Source: Neptunomonas marina
GTDB taxonomy: Bacteria > Pseudomonadota > Gammaproteobacteria > Pseudomonadales > Balneatricaceae
DNA: 64,000 bases
NCBI RefSeq assembly: GCF_004005935.1
Contig: NZ_SACQ01000004.1
Location: 186,001 to 250,000 of the forward strand
Reading direction: 5' to 3'
Below, piece after piece: positions 10,125 to 22,292 of this stretch. Numbering within the stretch: position 1 is the stretch's first letter; each line of letters opens with the position of its first letter. A model generated the notes under the pieces. It ran no database searches, had not been told where the DNA came from, and worked only from the letters and a program-made list of their open reading frames with translations. A program made the translations under genes and the position numbers.

Positions 10125-11339
10125 ATGTCACAACCTACTGTTGACCGCGCACTGTTTGATCAGGTGATGGTACCTAACTACAACCCGCAACAGATGGTTC
10201 CTGTGCGCGGCCGCGGTTCGCGTGTTTGGGATCAAGCGGGTAACGAATATATCGACTTCGCCGGCGGCATTGCTGTAAACGCGCTAGGCCACTGCCATCC
10301 TGAACTGGTCGCAGCACTTAAAGATCAAGCAGACGAGTTATGGCACCTCAGTAATACGTTCACCAATGAGCCGGCTTTGCGTCTTGCAAAGCAGCTCACA
10401 GACAACACCTTTGCCGACAAAATCTTCTTCTGTAACTCCGGCGCAGAAGCGAACGAAGCAGCTTTTAAACTGGCGCGTAAGTTTGCCTATGACAACTTCG
10501 GCCCAGAAAAGAATGAAATCATCTCCTTCAAGCAAGGCTTCCATGGCCGTACGCTGTTCACAGTCTCTGTTGGCGGCCAACCTAAGTACCGTGAAGGCTT
10601 TGAGCCAGCACCCGGTGGCATCACCCACGTTCCATTCAACGATATTGAAGCGCTCAAGGCAGCAATCTCAGACAAAACCTGCGCCGTTGTTATGGAGCCA
10701 ATTCAAGGTGAAGGTGGCGTTATCCCAGCGGATCCAGACTTTGCTAAGGCGGTGCGCGAGCTATGTGATGCCAATAACGCCCTGCTGGTTTTCGACGAAA
10801 TCCAAACAGGTGTCGGCCGTACAGGTGAGCTTTACGCCTACATGGGTCTTGGCGTAACACCCGATATCCTGACCTCAGCAAAAGCTCTGGGTGGTGGCTT
10901 CCCGATTGGTGCCATGCTGGCAACAGACCGCGTTGCGCCAAGCTTGGGCTTTGGTACGCACGGTAGCACCTATGGCGGCAATCCACTGGCATGTACGGTG
11001 GCTGATAAGGCCCTTAGCTTGATCAACTCAAAAGAGGTTCTAGGCGCTGTTGCAGAGAAAAATGCGCTGTTTATCGAAGAGCTGAATAAGATCAACGCTA
11101 AGCACAATATTTTTTCCGAAGTGCGCAGCGGCGGTTTGCTAATTGGTGCAGAGCTTGTGGAAGCGTGGCATGGCAAAGCAGCTCAGTTCCTAGCTGCTGC
11201 ACGTGAAGAAGGCTTGATGATTCTGGTTGCGGGACCAAAAGTGATCCGCATGACACCTTCATTGATTATTCCAGATGAAGATATCCGCGAAGGTATGGAA
11301 AAGCTAGAGCGCGCCATTGCACGCGTACTGGCAGCCTAA
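10125..11339 (+). CDS. astC: Succinylornithine/acetylornithine aminotransferase (AstC/ArgD family)
   Basis: PLP enzyme that transfers the delta-amino group of N2-succinylornithine to 2-oxoglutarate in the AST pathway; family members often also act on acetylornithine. The 404-residue class III aminotransferase shows [17 protein letters not shown], the PLP-aspartate region [13 protein letters not shown], and the Schiff-base lysine in [15 protein letters not shown]. It is transcribed alone, between an ArgR-type operator and a terminator at 11351-11384, and is separated from the rest of the ast genes by about 3.5 kb of unrelated genes. Confidence 0.92.
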   Translation: MSQPTVDRALFDQVMVPNYNPQQMVPVRGRGSRVWDQAGNEYIDFAGGIAVNALGHCHPELVAALKDQADELWHLSNTFTNEPALRLAKQLTDNTFADKIFFCNSGAEANEAAFKLARKFAYDNFGPEKNEIISFKQGFHGRTLFTVSVGGQPKYREGFEPAPGGITHVPFNDIEALKAAISDKTCAVVMEPIQGEGGVIPADPDFAKAVRELCDANNALLVFDEIQTGVGRTGELYAYMGLGVTPDILTSAKALGGGFPIGAMLATDRVAPSLGFGTHGSTYGGNPLACTVADKALSLINSKEVLGAVAEKNALFIEELNKINAKHNIFSEVRSGGLLIGAELVEAWHGKAAQFLAAAREEGLMILVAGPKVIRMTPSLIIPDEDIREGMEKLERAIARVLAA

Positions 11340-11350
11340 CCCCTGAAAAA

Positions 11351-11384
11351 TGCGGTAGCCCAGACGGGTTACCGCAGCGCTTTT
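11351..11384 (+). terminator. Terminator after astC
   Basis: An 11-bp stem (11351-11361 with 11366-11376, one G-U pair), loop AGAC, followed closely by TTTT at 11381-11384. Confidence 0.8.
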
Positions 11385-11441
11385 GCCGCAAATTCTGCTA
11401 TTCTTTCCTTATTAATCAACCACTCATAGCGGATAGCAGGG

Positions 11442-11939
11442 ATGAACAACGCGATCAAGGTAGCCATCATCGCACTTTTAGCCATTGGAGCCTTACAGTG
11501 GTTCCGCGTTAGCGCCCCTCTTAATACGGCTCAAACGGCTAACCCTCCCACGTCCGTACCGCCAACAAAGGTCTACTACCTCTCAGAGCGCGATGCGAAG
11601 GGACTATCGATTATTGCCAACGCCATGGCTCTGGCTGCACCACTTAAAGCCGCAGCAACGGCATACCTAGCCAGTCACGACGAGCTTGCTACGTCTAATG
11701 CGCAGGTGGGCTTCCCCAAGCCCGAAAGCTACACAAACCGCTTTATCCGCAGTGCTGGCATCACTGCAAGCGGTGATATTCTCGTGATACTGAATAAAAG
11801 CTCAGGATTTGAAGGTGCTTCAATCACCCTGCGTCCAGAAGAGAATCAGCACGCAATGCTAATCGAGTGGAGTTGCTTCTCAACCAATATAAAAGGGCTA
11901 GAGTCGGTCATGCAGTGCCCGTACCGCCCAGCAGACTAG
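11442..11939 (+). CDS. Membrane-anchored protein with a type IV pilin-like C-terminal domain
   Basis: A 165-residue protein. One N-terminal hydrophobic segment (about 6-22) is followed by a proline/threonine-rich linker. Residues about 65-160 resemble the globular domain of type IV pilins: a helix with PLKAAATAYLASH, then SNAQVGFPKPESY, beta strands, and a C-terminal pair of cysteines (WSC...QCP) spaced like the pilin disulfide loop. It lacks the prepilin peptidase site (G-F/M-T-L-x-E), so it is not an ordinary pilin. It stands alone after the astC terminator and its stop overlaps the convergent rlmF stop. The function is unknown. Confidence 0.6.
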   Translation: MNNAIKVAIIALLAIGALQWFRVSAPLNTAQTANPPTSVPPTKVYYLSERDAKGLSIIANAMALAAPLKAAATAYLASHDELATSNAQVGFPKPESYTNRFIRSAGITASGDILVILNKSSGFEGASITLRPEENQHAMLIEWSCFSTNIKGLESVMQCPYRPAD

Positions 11940-12925
11940 CTCACCACCCAATGTTGCTGAGCCCATGCTTGGCGCTCACCACTCTCCAAAAAGCTCCATG
12001 CCACAAAGCGGCTAATCTTATTACCCTGCGCCATTGGGACGGTTCTCACCTCTGCCGCACCGGCCTTTTTAAGCGCCTGATACAGCCCATTAAGATGCTC
12101 CTTTTTCGCCACCAGCGTGCTAAACCACAAGCATTGCTCGGCAAAGTCTCTGCTCTCAAACGCCATACGCTGAACAAAAAGCGCCTCGCCACCAGTGCAC
12201 CACAACTCATGATTCTGGCCACCAAAGTTAAGTGCTGTGCTTGGCTGCTCTTTCGGCAGCGGGGAGCGTTTGCGGTTACGTTTAAGATTACGAGCTTTGC
12301 GCTGAGTACCAGCATTGGCCTCCTCTGCAGAGCTATGAAAAGGCGGGTTGCATAGCGTGACGTCCACCCGCTCGTGCGGTTTAATCACCCCGTTGAAGTA
12401 AGCACTTGGGTCCGTTTGTAAACGGCAATCAACAAGCGGTTTTAAGCGCCGGTTAGACGCCACAATCACCTTTGCCACCTGCAGAGCATCGTTTGCAATA
12501 TCACTTGCGATAAATTTCCACCCATACTCAGCACTGCCTAAAATGGGGTAGATGCAGTTAGCGCCTGTGCCGATATCCAGAACCGATACCCGCTTGCCCA
12601 CCGGCGTACGCCCACCATTATCTTTGGCTAACAGGTCTGCCAGATAGTGAAGATAATCGACTCGGCCCGGTACCGGAGGGCATAAGAACCCTTCTGGTAA
12701 GTCCCACATAGGCGTATCGTAATAAGCCGCCAGCAGAGCTTTATTCAACAACTTAACCGCACTGGGGTCGCCAAAGTTCAGGGTTAATCCGCCGCGCGGG
12801 CTTGGCAATAACTTATCTCGAAGCTCAGGTACCACTCTCACTAATGTATCAAAGTCATACTCGGCGCGATGAATATTACGTGGATGCAACTGCACCTTCT
12901 CGGTGTGGGGGGACTTGGTGGACAT
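11936..12925 (-). CDS. rlmF: 23S rRNA (adenine1618-N6)-methyltransferase RlmF
   Basis: SAM-dependent methyltransferase acting on A1618 of 23S rRNA. It contains LHPRN near the N terminus, GFLCPPVPGR(V)DYLH(Y)LADLL, the SAM-binding VLDIGTGANCIYPI, and the catalytic NPPF motif (TLCNPPFHSSAEEA), all characteristic of RlmF. The open frame extends to 12967. The ATG at 12925 is chosen because it puts LHPRN about 12 residues from the N terminus, as in homologues; no strong ribosome site decides. The product is then 329 residues. Confidence 0.93.
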   Translation of the reverse strand: MSTKSPHTEKVQLHPRNIHRAEYDFDTLVRVVPELRDKLLPSPRGGLTLNFGDPSAVKLLNKALLAAYYDTPMWDLPEGFLCPPVPGRVDYLHYLADLLAKDNGGRTPVGKRVSVLDIGTGANCIYPILGSAEYGWKFIASDIANDALQVAKVIVASNRRLKPLVDCRLQTDPSAYFNGVIKPHERVDVTLCNPPFHSSAEEANAGTQRKARNLKRNRKRSPLPKEQPSTALNFGGQNHELWCTGGEALFVQRMAFESRDFAEQCLWFSTLVAKKEHLNGLYQALKKAGAAEVRTVPMAQGNKISRFVAWSFLESGERQAWAQQHWVVS

Positions 12926-13075
12926 GAAAACGAGTCTCGGCATTGAGCAAACAGATCGCTCTATCATACCATGTCGTAACGATATACGGCGCGTTGCGGC
13001 GAAACCAAACGGAACTCACGCCACAATAGCACCTCATATAAGCGCCGCATCAACGCCACGGAAGATAGTTACCTA

Positions 13076-14278
13076 ATGAAGCTAAATGTGATTAAACACT
13101 CTCTTTTTTTGCTTGCTAGCATCGTTATCATGGCAGGCTCAGTTCATGCACACGCCGACAACGCACTTGAGCGCTACCTAGCGGAGGTCTCCCGCAGCAG
13201 CAAAAACGCAGTCTTTGCTGAGGGCACTCGTTATCGCGATCCCATCGCAATTCGCGAAGATACCGCCTTGGTGCCCGCCTCGACTCTCAAGGTGCTAACC
13301 GCATACCTTGCGATTAAACGCTGGGGGTTACGGCACCGCTTCACGACTGAGTTCTATCTGGCGGACAACACGCTGTGGATAAAAGGCCTCGGAGATCCCT
13401 ATCTCACCTCAGAAGAGCTAGACATTATTGCCACCCAGCTTCGCAAGCGCCACCCGCTCGCGATTAAGGCGATCGCCGCCGATAACACCTACTTCCCAGA
13501 TATCCAATTGGATGGTCAAGGCGATAGCGACAACCCCTACGATGCCATAAACGCAGCGCTTTCTTTAAATTTCAATAGCTTAAAGTTCAAGCGCAACAAC
13601 GGGAAGATCGTTTCGGCGGAACCGCAAACCCCCACCACCACAACGACACGCACGGTGGGTAGCAACTACCGGTTAACCAATGGAAAATCGGTACGTATCT
13701 CGCTTCCCGGTGATCGCGATAGTGCAGCACGCTACTTCGCAGAAGTCTTAGCGCAAAAACTCACCAACCAGCCGGTGCCTGTCAAAGTGGCCTCGGTGCC
13801 ACCGGGAGCGCGGCTGATCTATCGTCACCGCAACAGCCATACACTCGAAGAGGTATTGGTTGGTATGCTCAAGTATTCCAACAACTTTATCGCCAACCAA
13901 CTCTTCCTGATGATGGGCCACAACGGTCGCACCCGCCAAGTCTCTTTAGAAGCCGCTCAACAGTATGTGCAAACCCAAAGCGAGATTACGTTTGGCTGGC
14001 CATCACTGGCCATCTTCGAGGGCGCAGGTTTATCACGCCAAAACCGCCTAAGCGCTCAGCAATTGATCGACATTCTCGAGGTATTTAGACCATGGCGGCA
14101 TCTACTGCCTGCGCATAATGGCAAAGTGCGCGCCAAAACCGGAACGCTCAGCGGCGTGCGCACCTATGCAGGCTACTATCAAGATCAAGATGCACAGTGG
14201 CGCTCATTTGCGCTGCTGCTGAACAAACCCATCACTTATCGCTTTCGCTACCGCTTTGCCGAATCGCTGGCACATTGA
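13076..14278 (+). CDS. dacB: D-alanyl-D-alanine carboxypeptidase/endopeptidase (PBP4 family)
   Basis: Periplasmic peptidase family S13 enzyme that trims or opens peptidoglycan peptides. The 400-residue product has a signal peptide (hydrophobic 8-22, cleavage probably after AHA near residue 27) and the three penicillin-binding motifs: Ser69-x-x-Lys72 (ASTLK), SNN (KYSNNFIANQ) and KTG (AKTGTLSG). It is a little shorter than E. coli DacB (about 477), so the inserted domains are reduced. It is a single gene, divergent from rlmF. Confidence 0.9.
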   Translation: MKLNVIKHSLFLLASIVIMAGSVHAHADNALERYLAEVSRSSKNAVFAEGTRYRDPIAIREDTALVPASTLKVLTAYLAIKRWGLRHRFTTEFYLADNTLWIKGLGDPYLTSEELDIIATQLRKRHPLAIKAIAADNTYFPDIQLDGQGDSDNPYDAINAALSLNFNSLKFKRNNGKIVSAEPQTPTTTTTRTVGSNYRLTNGKSVRISLPGDRDSAARYFAEVLAQKLTNQPVPVKVASVPPGARLIYRHRNSHTLEEVLVGMLKYSNNFIANQLFLMMGHNGRTRQVSLEAAQQYVQTQSEITFGWPSLAIFEGAGLSRQNRLSAQQLIDILEVFRPWRHLLPAHNGKVRAKTGTLSGVRTYAGYYQDQDAQWRSFALLLNKPITYRFRYRFAESLAH

Positions 14279-14335
14279 GCCGATGAAACCGGTTACCGAA
14301 CCCACGGTCTAAACGATGGACACAAGGAGGATACG

Positions 14336-14755
14336 ATGCTGACCACCATTGCACATTACGATTATCCCCATGAAGCCCATATTGCCCGAGCCAAGCTAGA
14401 ATCAGAGGGGATACCCGCGGTACTGGCCGATGAGCAAACCATCACCATGCAGTGGCTTTATGCCCAAGCCTTGGGTGGTGTAAAACTGCAAGTTCCCGCT
14501 TCAGCCGCCGAGACAGCACTGGCCCTGCTGGCAGAGGATCGCTCCCATGCCGTGGACCAAGAGCAAGGCATCACCAGTGATGACCTCTGCCCGGCCTGCC
14601 AAAGCCGCCACCTATCGACCCATACCAAGGGAAAGCGTGTCGCTTTTCTCGTATTCCTTGGTTTGGACTTTCCCTTATTCCCCGTAAGTCACTATCGCCA
14701 ATGTGATGACTGCGGGCATATCATCCCCTCATCCACGGAAAACACAGCACAGTAA
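14336..14755 (+). CDS. DUF2007 domain protein with C-terminal zinc-ribbon-like motif
   Basis: A 139-residue protein. Residues 1-70 match the DUF2007 (putative signal-transducing) pattern: YDYPHEAHIARAKLESEGIP followed by GGVKLQVP. The C-terminal half carries two Cys pairs (CPACQ at about 86 and QCDDC at about 124) around a hydrophobic segment, suggesting a zinc ribbon. A good ribosome site (AAGGAGG) precedes the ATG. Its function is unknown, and nothing in its neighbours (dacB, ast operon) explains it. Confidence 0.75.
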   Translation: MLTTIAHYDYPHEAHIARAKLESEGIPAVLADEQTITMQWLYAQALGGVKLQVPASAAETALALLAEDRSHAVDQEQGITSDDLCPACQSRHLSTHTKGKRVAFLVFLGLDFPLFPVSHYRQCDDCGHIIPSSTENTAQ

Positions 14756-14810
14756 AGCACGGTTGACAGCACGCAACGCACTTTACTTATTACGACACTC
14801 GCACCACCTG

Positions 14811-14893
14811 CAAGGTCGCATTAGCTAAAATTTCATAAAATCGCCGCGCTTAGACCCGCTTTTTAGGTCCGAATTCTTAAAACAAGGTCGCAT
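14811..14893 (+). promoter_or_regulatory. Direct repeat CAAGGTCGCAT in the ast operon promoter region
   Basis: An 11-bp sequence occurs exactly twice, at 14811-14821 and 14883-14893, in the 200-bp gap before the M20-ast operon. The first copy contains GGTCGC-N8-AA, one mismatch from an ArgR half-site; the second fits only the GTCGC part. No 21-bp tandem partner is visible, so ArgR control of this promoter is possible but not shown. Confidence 0.35.
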
Positions 14894-14955
14894 GGACGAC
14901 AGCAGTCACCCTTTTTCTCACCAATAATGTTGGTATGAGAGAAAAGGATAGGACG

Positions 14956-16185
14956 ATGAACGCAGACTTTGCACCTTGGTTAGACTGGATCGACAGCCAA
15001 CAAGATACGATGTTGGCTCGCACAATCGCACTTGCTGAGATCAACTCAGGCAGCTTGAACTACGCAGGCGTCAACGCCGTGGGTAAACAGTTGATCGAAT
15101 ATGCAGCCAAACTAGAGGGGCATGTCGAAGTTTTGCCGGTGGCGCCCTATGAGTTTGTTAACGCCAGTGGCGATGTCGAGCAGACACCGCTAGGTGATGC
15201 CGTGCGGATCACGAAACGTCCTGAAGCACCGTTGCAGATATTTTTCTGCGGCCACATGGATACTGTTTTCCCGATCGACCACCCTTTCCAAACAATGACA
15301 TGGCTCGATGACAACACCCTCAACGGACCGGGCGTAGCCGACCTAAAGGGTGGTTTAATGATCATGGTGACGGCGCTTGAAGCGTTAGAACGCTCGCCAT
15401 GGGCTGATCAGATTGGCTGGGAAATTTTGTTTAACCCAGATGAAGAGATCGGCTCCCCCGGATCTGCTCAACTGATTGCCGACGCAGCAACCCGCGTCGA
15501 TCTGGGTATGATCTACGAACCCTGTATGCCGGATGGCACGCTTGCCGGTGCGCGCAAAGGCAGCGGTAACTTTAGCCTTGTGGTGCGTGGTAAAGCCGCT
15601 CATGCTGGACGCGAGCACCATCTCGGCCGCAACGCGATTCGCGCCATGGCAGACTTTATCGCGGCGCTGGATGATCTCAATGGTCAGCGTGAAGGCGTCA
15701 CCATCAATCCCGGCTTTATCGAAGGCGGCGGCGCGGTCAATATTGTGCCGGATCTTTGTTTATCACGTTTCAACATCCGCCTAGAGCGCCCTGAAGATGA
15801 GCAGTGGTGCCTAGATAACATTGCGAGCATTCTCAACGAGATCAACGGCCGCGATGGCATCAGCGCGGAACTACATGGCGGTTTTGGCCGCAAACCCAAA
15901 GTGCTCACACCCGCTAACCAAAAGCTATTTGAGCTTGCCAAATCCTGTGGCGCAGAGTTGGGTATGACGATTGAATGGAAGCCAACTGGCGGCTGTTGCG
16001 ATGGCAATAACCTAGCTGCGGCAGGCATTCCCAATATCGATACGCTGGGCGTGCAAGGTGGCAAAATTCACTCCAGTGATGAGTACATGCTGGTTGATAG
16101 CCTCTCCCAAAGAGCGCGCTTGAGCGCACTGATGCTGATGCGTCTGGCGACCGACACCGATCTTAGCTGGCTGAAGGAGCGCTAA
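14956..16185 (+). CDS. M20-family metallohydrolase heading the ast operon (possible desuccinylase)
   Basis: A zinc amidohydrolase of the DapE/ArgE/carboxypeptidase G2 type, 409 residues. The metal-binding motifs are visible: FCGHMDTVF (first His-x-Asp), NGPGVADLKGG (bridging Asp), NPDEEIGSPGS (catalytic and metal Glu), and a late His in GGKIHSSDEYM. It directly abuts astA (stop at 16185, next ATG at 16186) in the operon M20-astA-astA-astD-astB. No astE is present in the window, so it may remove succinate from N-succinylglutamate as the last AST step. That is inference; a generic glutamate carboxypeptidase is the alternative. The start at 14956 follows AGGATAGGACG. Confidence 0.75.
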   Translation: MNADFAPWLDWIDSQQDTMLARTIALAEINSGSLNYAGVNAVGKQLIEYAAKLEGHVEVLPVAPYEFVNASGDVEQTPLGDAVRITKRPEAPLQIFFCGHMDTVFPIDHPFQTMTWLDDNTLNGPGVADLKGGLMIMVTALEALERSPWADQIGWEILFNPDEEIGSPGSAQLIADAATRVDLGMIYEPCMPDGTLAGARKGSGNFSLVVRGKAAHAGREHHLGRNAIRAMADFIAALDDLNGQREGVTINPGFIEGGGAVNIVPDLCLSRFNIRLERPEDEQWCLDNIASILNEINGRDGISAELHGGFGRKPKVLTPANQKLFELAKSCGAELGMTIEWKPTGGCCDGNNLAAAGIPNIDTLGVQGGKIHSSDEYMLVDSLSQRARLSALMLMRLATDTDLSWLKER

Positions 16186-17199
16186 ATGCTCATTATTCGC
16201 CCCCTCGCTTATCCCGACCTGCCCGCCCTTGAGCGGCTAGCCATCGTTTCAGGTGGCAGCATGACCACGCTGCCCGCTAACCGAGATCACCTGAATGAAC
16301 TGATCATGCGCACGCAAAACTCAATGCGCAAAGCGGTAGAGCAGCACCATGACGAAAGCTATCACTTTGTGATGGAAGATACGGAGCATGGCGAGATAGT
16401 TGGTGTTTGCGGTATTGATGCCAGCGTCGGTCTCAATGGCCCATTTTATAGCTATCGCATGGAGGAGGTTGTCCACGCCTCCAGCGAACTGCAAATTCAT
16501 AACAGAGTGCCAGCGCTGCATTTGTGCCAAGACTACACGGGCTCAGCACGCCTTTGTACGCTGTTTTTAGATGGCGAACACCGCAACGAAACCAACTTGC
16601 AGCTGCTCTCGCGCTCACGCTTGCTCTTTATTGCCCAGCACCGCCAACGTTTCGCAAACCGTTTGATCGCCGAACTACAGGGTGTCGCCGATGAGCAGAA
16701 CCGATCACCCTTCTGGGAATCGCTGGGAAGCCACTTCTTCAGCATGGACTTCACCAAGGCCAACTACCTAACGGGGATCAATTCTAAGGGGTTCATCGCC
16801 GACCTGATGCCCCACTACCCCGTCTATGTGCCGCTCCTAAGCCAAGAAGCACAGCACGCGCTGGGACAACCGCGCCCGGATATGGCCCCCGTGAAAGCCT
16901 TGCTTGAGCGTGAAGGCTTTGTCTATCGAAACTATGTCGATATTTTCGATGCAGGCCCAACACTCGAGAGCCGTGTGGATGCGCTACATAGCATCACGAC
17001 AAGCCAACTGTGTACGCCAGCGATCACCACTCAGCGCGACGCCACTGCGCTACAACAGGTGCTCGTAGCGAATACCGAGACCGCAGCGTTTCGCTGCATT
17101 CTCACCGAACTCGATCCAGCACAGCCGACGTTGCTACAAGCTGAAGCCGACGCGCTTCAACTAACGCCCGGTGCGGCGGTGCGTTTAGTCGCCGTATAG
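16186..17199 (+). CDS. aruF: Arginine/ornithine N-succinyltransferase subunit (AstA family, first copy)
   Basis: Transfers succinyl from succinyl-CoA to the alpha-amino group of L-arginine (and ornithine), the first AST step. The 337-residue protein starts with the typical IIRPL...DLPALERLA and contains the family blocks MEDTEHGEIVGVCGI, LCTLFLD, SRLLFIAQHRQRFA and VYRNYVDIFDAGPT. In Pseudomonas the enzyme is a heteromer of AruF (alpha) and AruG (beta) from adjacent genes. The same tandem arrangement is seen here, so this copy is taken as the alpha-like subunit, by order only. Confidence 0.88.
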   Translation: MLIIRPLAYPDLPALERLAIVSGGSMTTLPANRDHLNELIMRTQNSMRKAVEQHHDESYHFVMEDTEHGEIVGVCGIDASVGLNGPFYSYRMEEVVHASSELQIHNRVPALHLCQDYTGSARLCTLFLDGEHRNETNLQLLSRSRLLFIAQHRQRFANRLIAELQGVADEQNRSPFWESLGSHFFSMDFTKANYLTGINSKGFIADLMPHYPVYVPLLSQEAQHALGQPRPDMAPVKALLEREGFVYRNYVDIFDAGPTLESRVDALHSITTSQLCTPAITTQRDATALQQVLVANTETAAFRCILTELDPAQPTLLQAEADALQLTPGAAVRLVAV

Positions 17200-17268
17200 C
17201 GATTCAAAAAACGATAAACAGGCCCAAGTTGGGCTGCATCGACATAACAATAGGAGAACATTGCAACG

Positions 17269-19766
<2,498 letters not shown>

Positions 19767-19774
19767 GGTGCGCC

Positions 19775-21112
19775 ATGACACATGCAGTAGAAGCAAACTT
19801 TGATGGCTTAGTTGGCCCGACGCACAACTACGCGGGCCTGTCGTTTGGCAACGTTGCCTCAACACAGAATAGCGCCCAACTGTCTAGCCCTAAACAAGCG
19901 GCCCTGCAGGGCTTGGCGAAGATGAAAGCACTCCACGATATGGGGATGTTGCAAGGCGTGTTGGCACCTCAAGAGCGCCCTGATATTCATACTCTGCGCC
20001 GCTTAGGGTTCTCAGGTAGCGATGCGGATGTGCTGGCACAAGCCGCACGTCAAGCACCGCGTGTGCTGGCAGCCTGTTGCTCAGCTTCGAGCATGTGGAC
20101 GGCCAACGCGGCCACCGTATCGCCCAGTGCAGATACCGTAGATGGCCGGGTGCACTTTACGCCCGCCAACTTGACGAACAAGTTCCACCGCTCGATTGAG
20201 CACAAGGTAACGGGCAATATCTTGCGCGCAACCTTTGCCGACAGCCAATACTTCGCGCACCATGATGCGCTGCCAGGTGTTGAGCACTTTGGAGATGAGG
20301 GTGCAGCAAACCACACCCGCTTCTGCCATGAATACGGCAATCAAGGGGTCGAGTTCTTCGTCTTTGGCCGTTATGCATTCGATGGCAGCAAACCGGCCCC
20401 AACCGTGTTTCCTGCACGCCATACCTACGAGGCATCAGAGGCGGTGGCGCGTTTACACGGGCTGGATCCAGACCATGTGGTGTATGCGCAGCAAAATCCG
20501 GCGGTCATTGATCAAGGCGTTTTCCACAACGACGTTATCGCGGTGGGCAATCGCCAAGTCCTGTTTTGCCATGAGCAGGCGTTTCTAAATCAGGCGGAAG
20601 TGATCAATCAATTGTCACGCAAAATGGATGATCAGTTCCAAGTGATTCAAGTCCCGACGAGCGATGTTTCGGTTGACGATGCCGTGCGCAGTTACCTGTT
20701 TAACAGCCAACTGCTCTCGGTCGGTGGTGAGACCCACCTCGTCATTCCTGAGGAGTGTCGTAACAACGCCGCAGTATGGCGCTATTTACAGCAACTAGAG
20801 AGCGGCCCTGCGCCCATCAGCAAACTGCATGTGTTTGATCTAAAACAGAGCATGAGCAACGGTGGAGGCCCGGCATGCTTGCGTCTGCGGGTGGTCTTGA
20901 ACAGTGCAGAACAGCAAGCCTGCAATCAGAACACCCTGATGAGCGAGGCGCTCTACAGCCGTTTAACCACGTGGGTGAAACAGCACTATCGTGACCAGTT
21001 GAGCGAGGCGGACCTTGCTGATCCGCAACTGCTGAACGAATCCCGCACCGCATTGGATGAGTTAACACAGATCCTGAAGCTAGGCTCAGTTTATCCTTTC
21101 CAGCAGGTTTAA
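19775..21112 (+). CDS. astB: N-succinylarginine dihydrolase AstB
   Basis: Hydrolyses N2-succinylarginine to succinylornithine, CO2 and two ammonia; a member of the guanidine-modifying (pentein) fold. The 445-residue protein has the family start [19 protein letters not shown], the [19 protein letters not shown] segment with catalytic acid/His residues and the C-terminal [15 protein letters not shown] containing the nucleophilic Cys. It is the last gene of the ast operon; a terminator-like stem at 21122-21151 follows. Confidence 0.96.
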   Translation: MTHAVEANFDGLVGPTHNYAGLSFGNVASTQNSAQLSSPKQAALQGLAKMKALHDMGMLQGVLAPQERPDIHTLRRLGFSGSDADVLAQAARQAPRVLAACCSASSMWTANAATVSPSADTVDGRVHFTPANLTNKFHRSIEHKVTGNILRATFADSQYFAHHDALPGVEHFGDEGAANHTRFCHEYGNQGVEFFVFGRYAFDGSKPAPTVFPARHTYEASEAVARLHGLDPDHVVYAQQNPAVIDQGVFHNDVIAVGNRQVLFCHEQAFLNQAEVINQLSRKMDDQFQVIQVPTSDVSVDDAVRSYLFNSQLLSVGGETHLVIPEECRNNAAVWRYLQQLESGPAPISKLHVFDLKQSMSNGGGPACLRLRVVLNSAEQQACNQNTLMSEALYSRLTTWVKQHYRDQLSEADLADPQLLNESRTALDELTQILKLGSVYPFQQV

Positions 21113-21121
21113 TCTGCTATC

Positions 21122-21151
21122 CGCACTGCCCCTATATATCGGGGCGGTGCG
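21122..21151. terminator. Bidirectional terminator-like hairpin between astB and the GGDEF gene
   Basis: CGCACTGCCCC (21122-21132) pairs with GGGGCGGTGCG (21141-21151), 11 bp with one G-U, loop of eight. A T-rich stretch (CTCTTTTT) begins a few bases later on the plus strand. It overlaps the stop of the convergent gene. Confidence 0.55.
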
Positions 21152-22292
21152 CATCCTCTTTTTCAAACCATACCTGATTACGCCCACTCGCTTTCGCTTG
21201 GTATAAGCCTTTATCAGCCCGCTTAAGTGCTGATGTCACCGGTTCCGAAGGGCGCAACCGGCACAGCCCTGCACTAAAGGTAAAGCGCAGTTCCTCCGTA
21301 TCGATCATCACGGACAGCCCTTCAACCATCGTCCTCAAACGCTCAGCTGCGCTGTAAGCACGGTCTAAATCAAGCCCACCAAAAACGATCGCAAACTCCT
21401 CTCCGCCCATCCGGCCAAAGAGGTCATCTTCACGCAGCTCACGCTGGATAGAGGTGGTAAATTGGCGTAACACCTCATCGCCTGCAGCATGGCCGTAGTT
21501 ATCATTGAGCGCTTTAAAATGATCGAGGTCGATCATCAAAATACAGGAGATACGAAACGGGTGTGCCGTCTGCTGTTTAGCTGCCAGTGCCAGCCAAGCG
21601 CGCCGATTCAAAATACCCGTGAGCGCGTCGGTGTTCGCCTCTTGATAAAGCTGCTTTTCGAGGGCTTTGTATTCGCTAAAGTCACTGATGGTTGAAAAAA
21701 TAACGCGCTCATCCTGCAGATCAACGTAGGTGGCGGATACCAGCGCCCAGAAACGCTGCTGTTGCCGGGTTCGCAAACGGCATTCAAAGTTGCTCACCGA
21801 TCCATGCTGCTCTAACTGCGCCAAAAAGCGCTGGCGATCTTCAGGACTATCGTAAAACTGCACCATAGATTGGCCCGTCAACTGATCTGGAGGTACTTCA
21901 AGCCGCTCGTTGAGGAGAGCATTGCTGCTGATGCACTCGCCACTGAGGGTTGTGAGTGCGTAGGGCATCGGCAAAGCATCAAGAATGGCCAACAGGTAAT
22001 GGCTCTTGCGCTCTAGCTCTTGCGTGCGCTGGGCAACCGTATGTTCTAACTGGTCATTCTGCTGCTGCAACTGCTCATACAGGCGGATGTTTTCAAAGCT
22101 GATTGCGTACTGAGCAGCAAATAGCTCCAACACTTCTAGGCGCCGACTGGAGAACAGGTTAGGCGTTTCACGATGCTCCAGCACCATTACGGATATTGAC
22201 GGCTCTGTATTTACCAAAGGTAGGCAACAAAGTGAGCGCGGCTGCACATGTGATATAGGCATCATCAACGATATGGTGTTCGTGCTGAGCAT
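21132..22292 (-). CDS. C-terminal fragment (GAF end, PAS, GGDEF) of a split signalling protein
   Basis: The reading frame encodes the second half of a GAF domain (QPRSLCCLPLVN...LFAAQYAISFENIRLYEQL), a coiled coil, a PAS domain (about 95-210) and a diguanylate cyclase domain with the active-site motif GGEEF and an upstream RxxD (REDD) inhibitory site, so it should make and sense c-di-GMP. The GAF domain starts in the overlapping frame of the gene at 22168-26370 and continues here after a net one-base shift near 22256. The putative ATG at 22292 lies inside a domain and has no well-spaced ribosome site, so this is best read as the 3' part of one gene. Confidence 0.7.
   Translation of the reverse strand: MLSTNTISLMMPISHVQPRSLCCLPLVNTEPSISVMVLEHRETPNLFSSRRLEVLELFAAQYAISFENIRLYEQLQQQNDQLEHTVAQRTQELERKSHYLLAILDALPMPYALTTLSGECISSNALLNERLEVPPDQLTGQSMVQFYDSPEDRQRFLAQLEQHGSVSNFECRLRTRQQQRFWALVSATYVDLQDERVIFSTISDFSEYKALEKQLYQEANTDALTGILNRRAWLALAAKQQTAHPFRISCILMIDLDHFKALNDNYGHAAGDEVLRQFTTSIQRELREDDLFGRMGGEEFAIVFGGLDLDRAYSAAERLRTMVEGLSVMIDTEELRFTFSAGLCRLRPSEPVTSALKRADKGLYQAKASGRNQVWFEKEDAHRPDI

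Noticed and set aside
14835-14855. A tandem ArgR half-site downstream of 14814
   Set aside because: The sequence 21 bp away from the GGTCGC copy does not fit TGTCGC-N8-AA, nor does the one 21 bp upstream.
21132-22292. The GGDEF reading frame as an independent gene starting at 22292
   Set aside because: The proposed start is inside a GAF domain whose first half is encoded in the overlapping upstream frame, and no well-spaced ribosome site exists.
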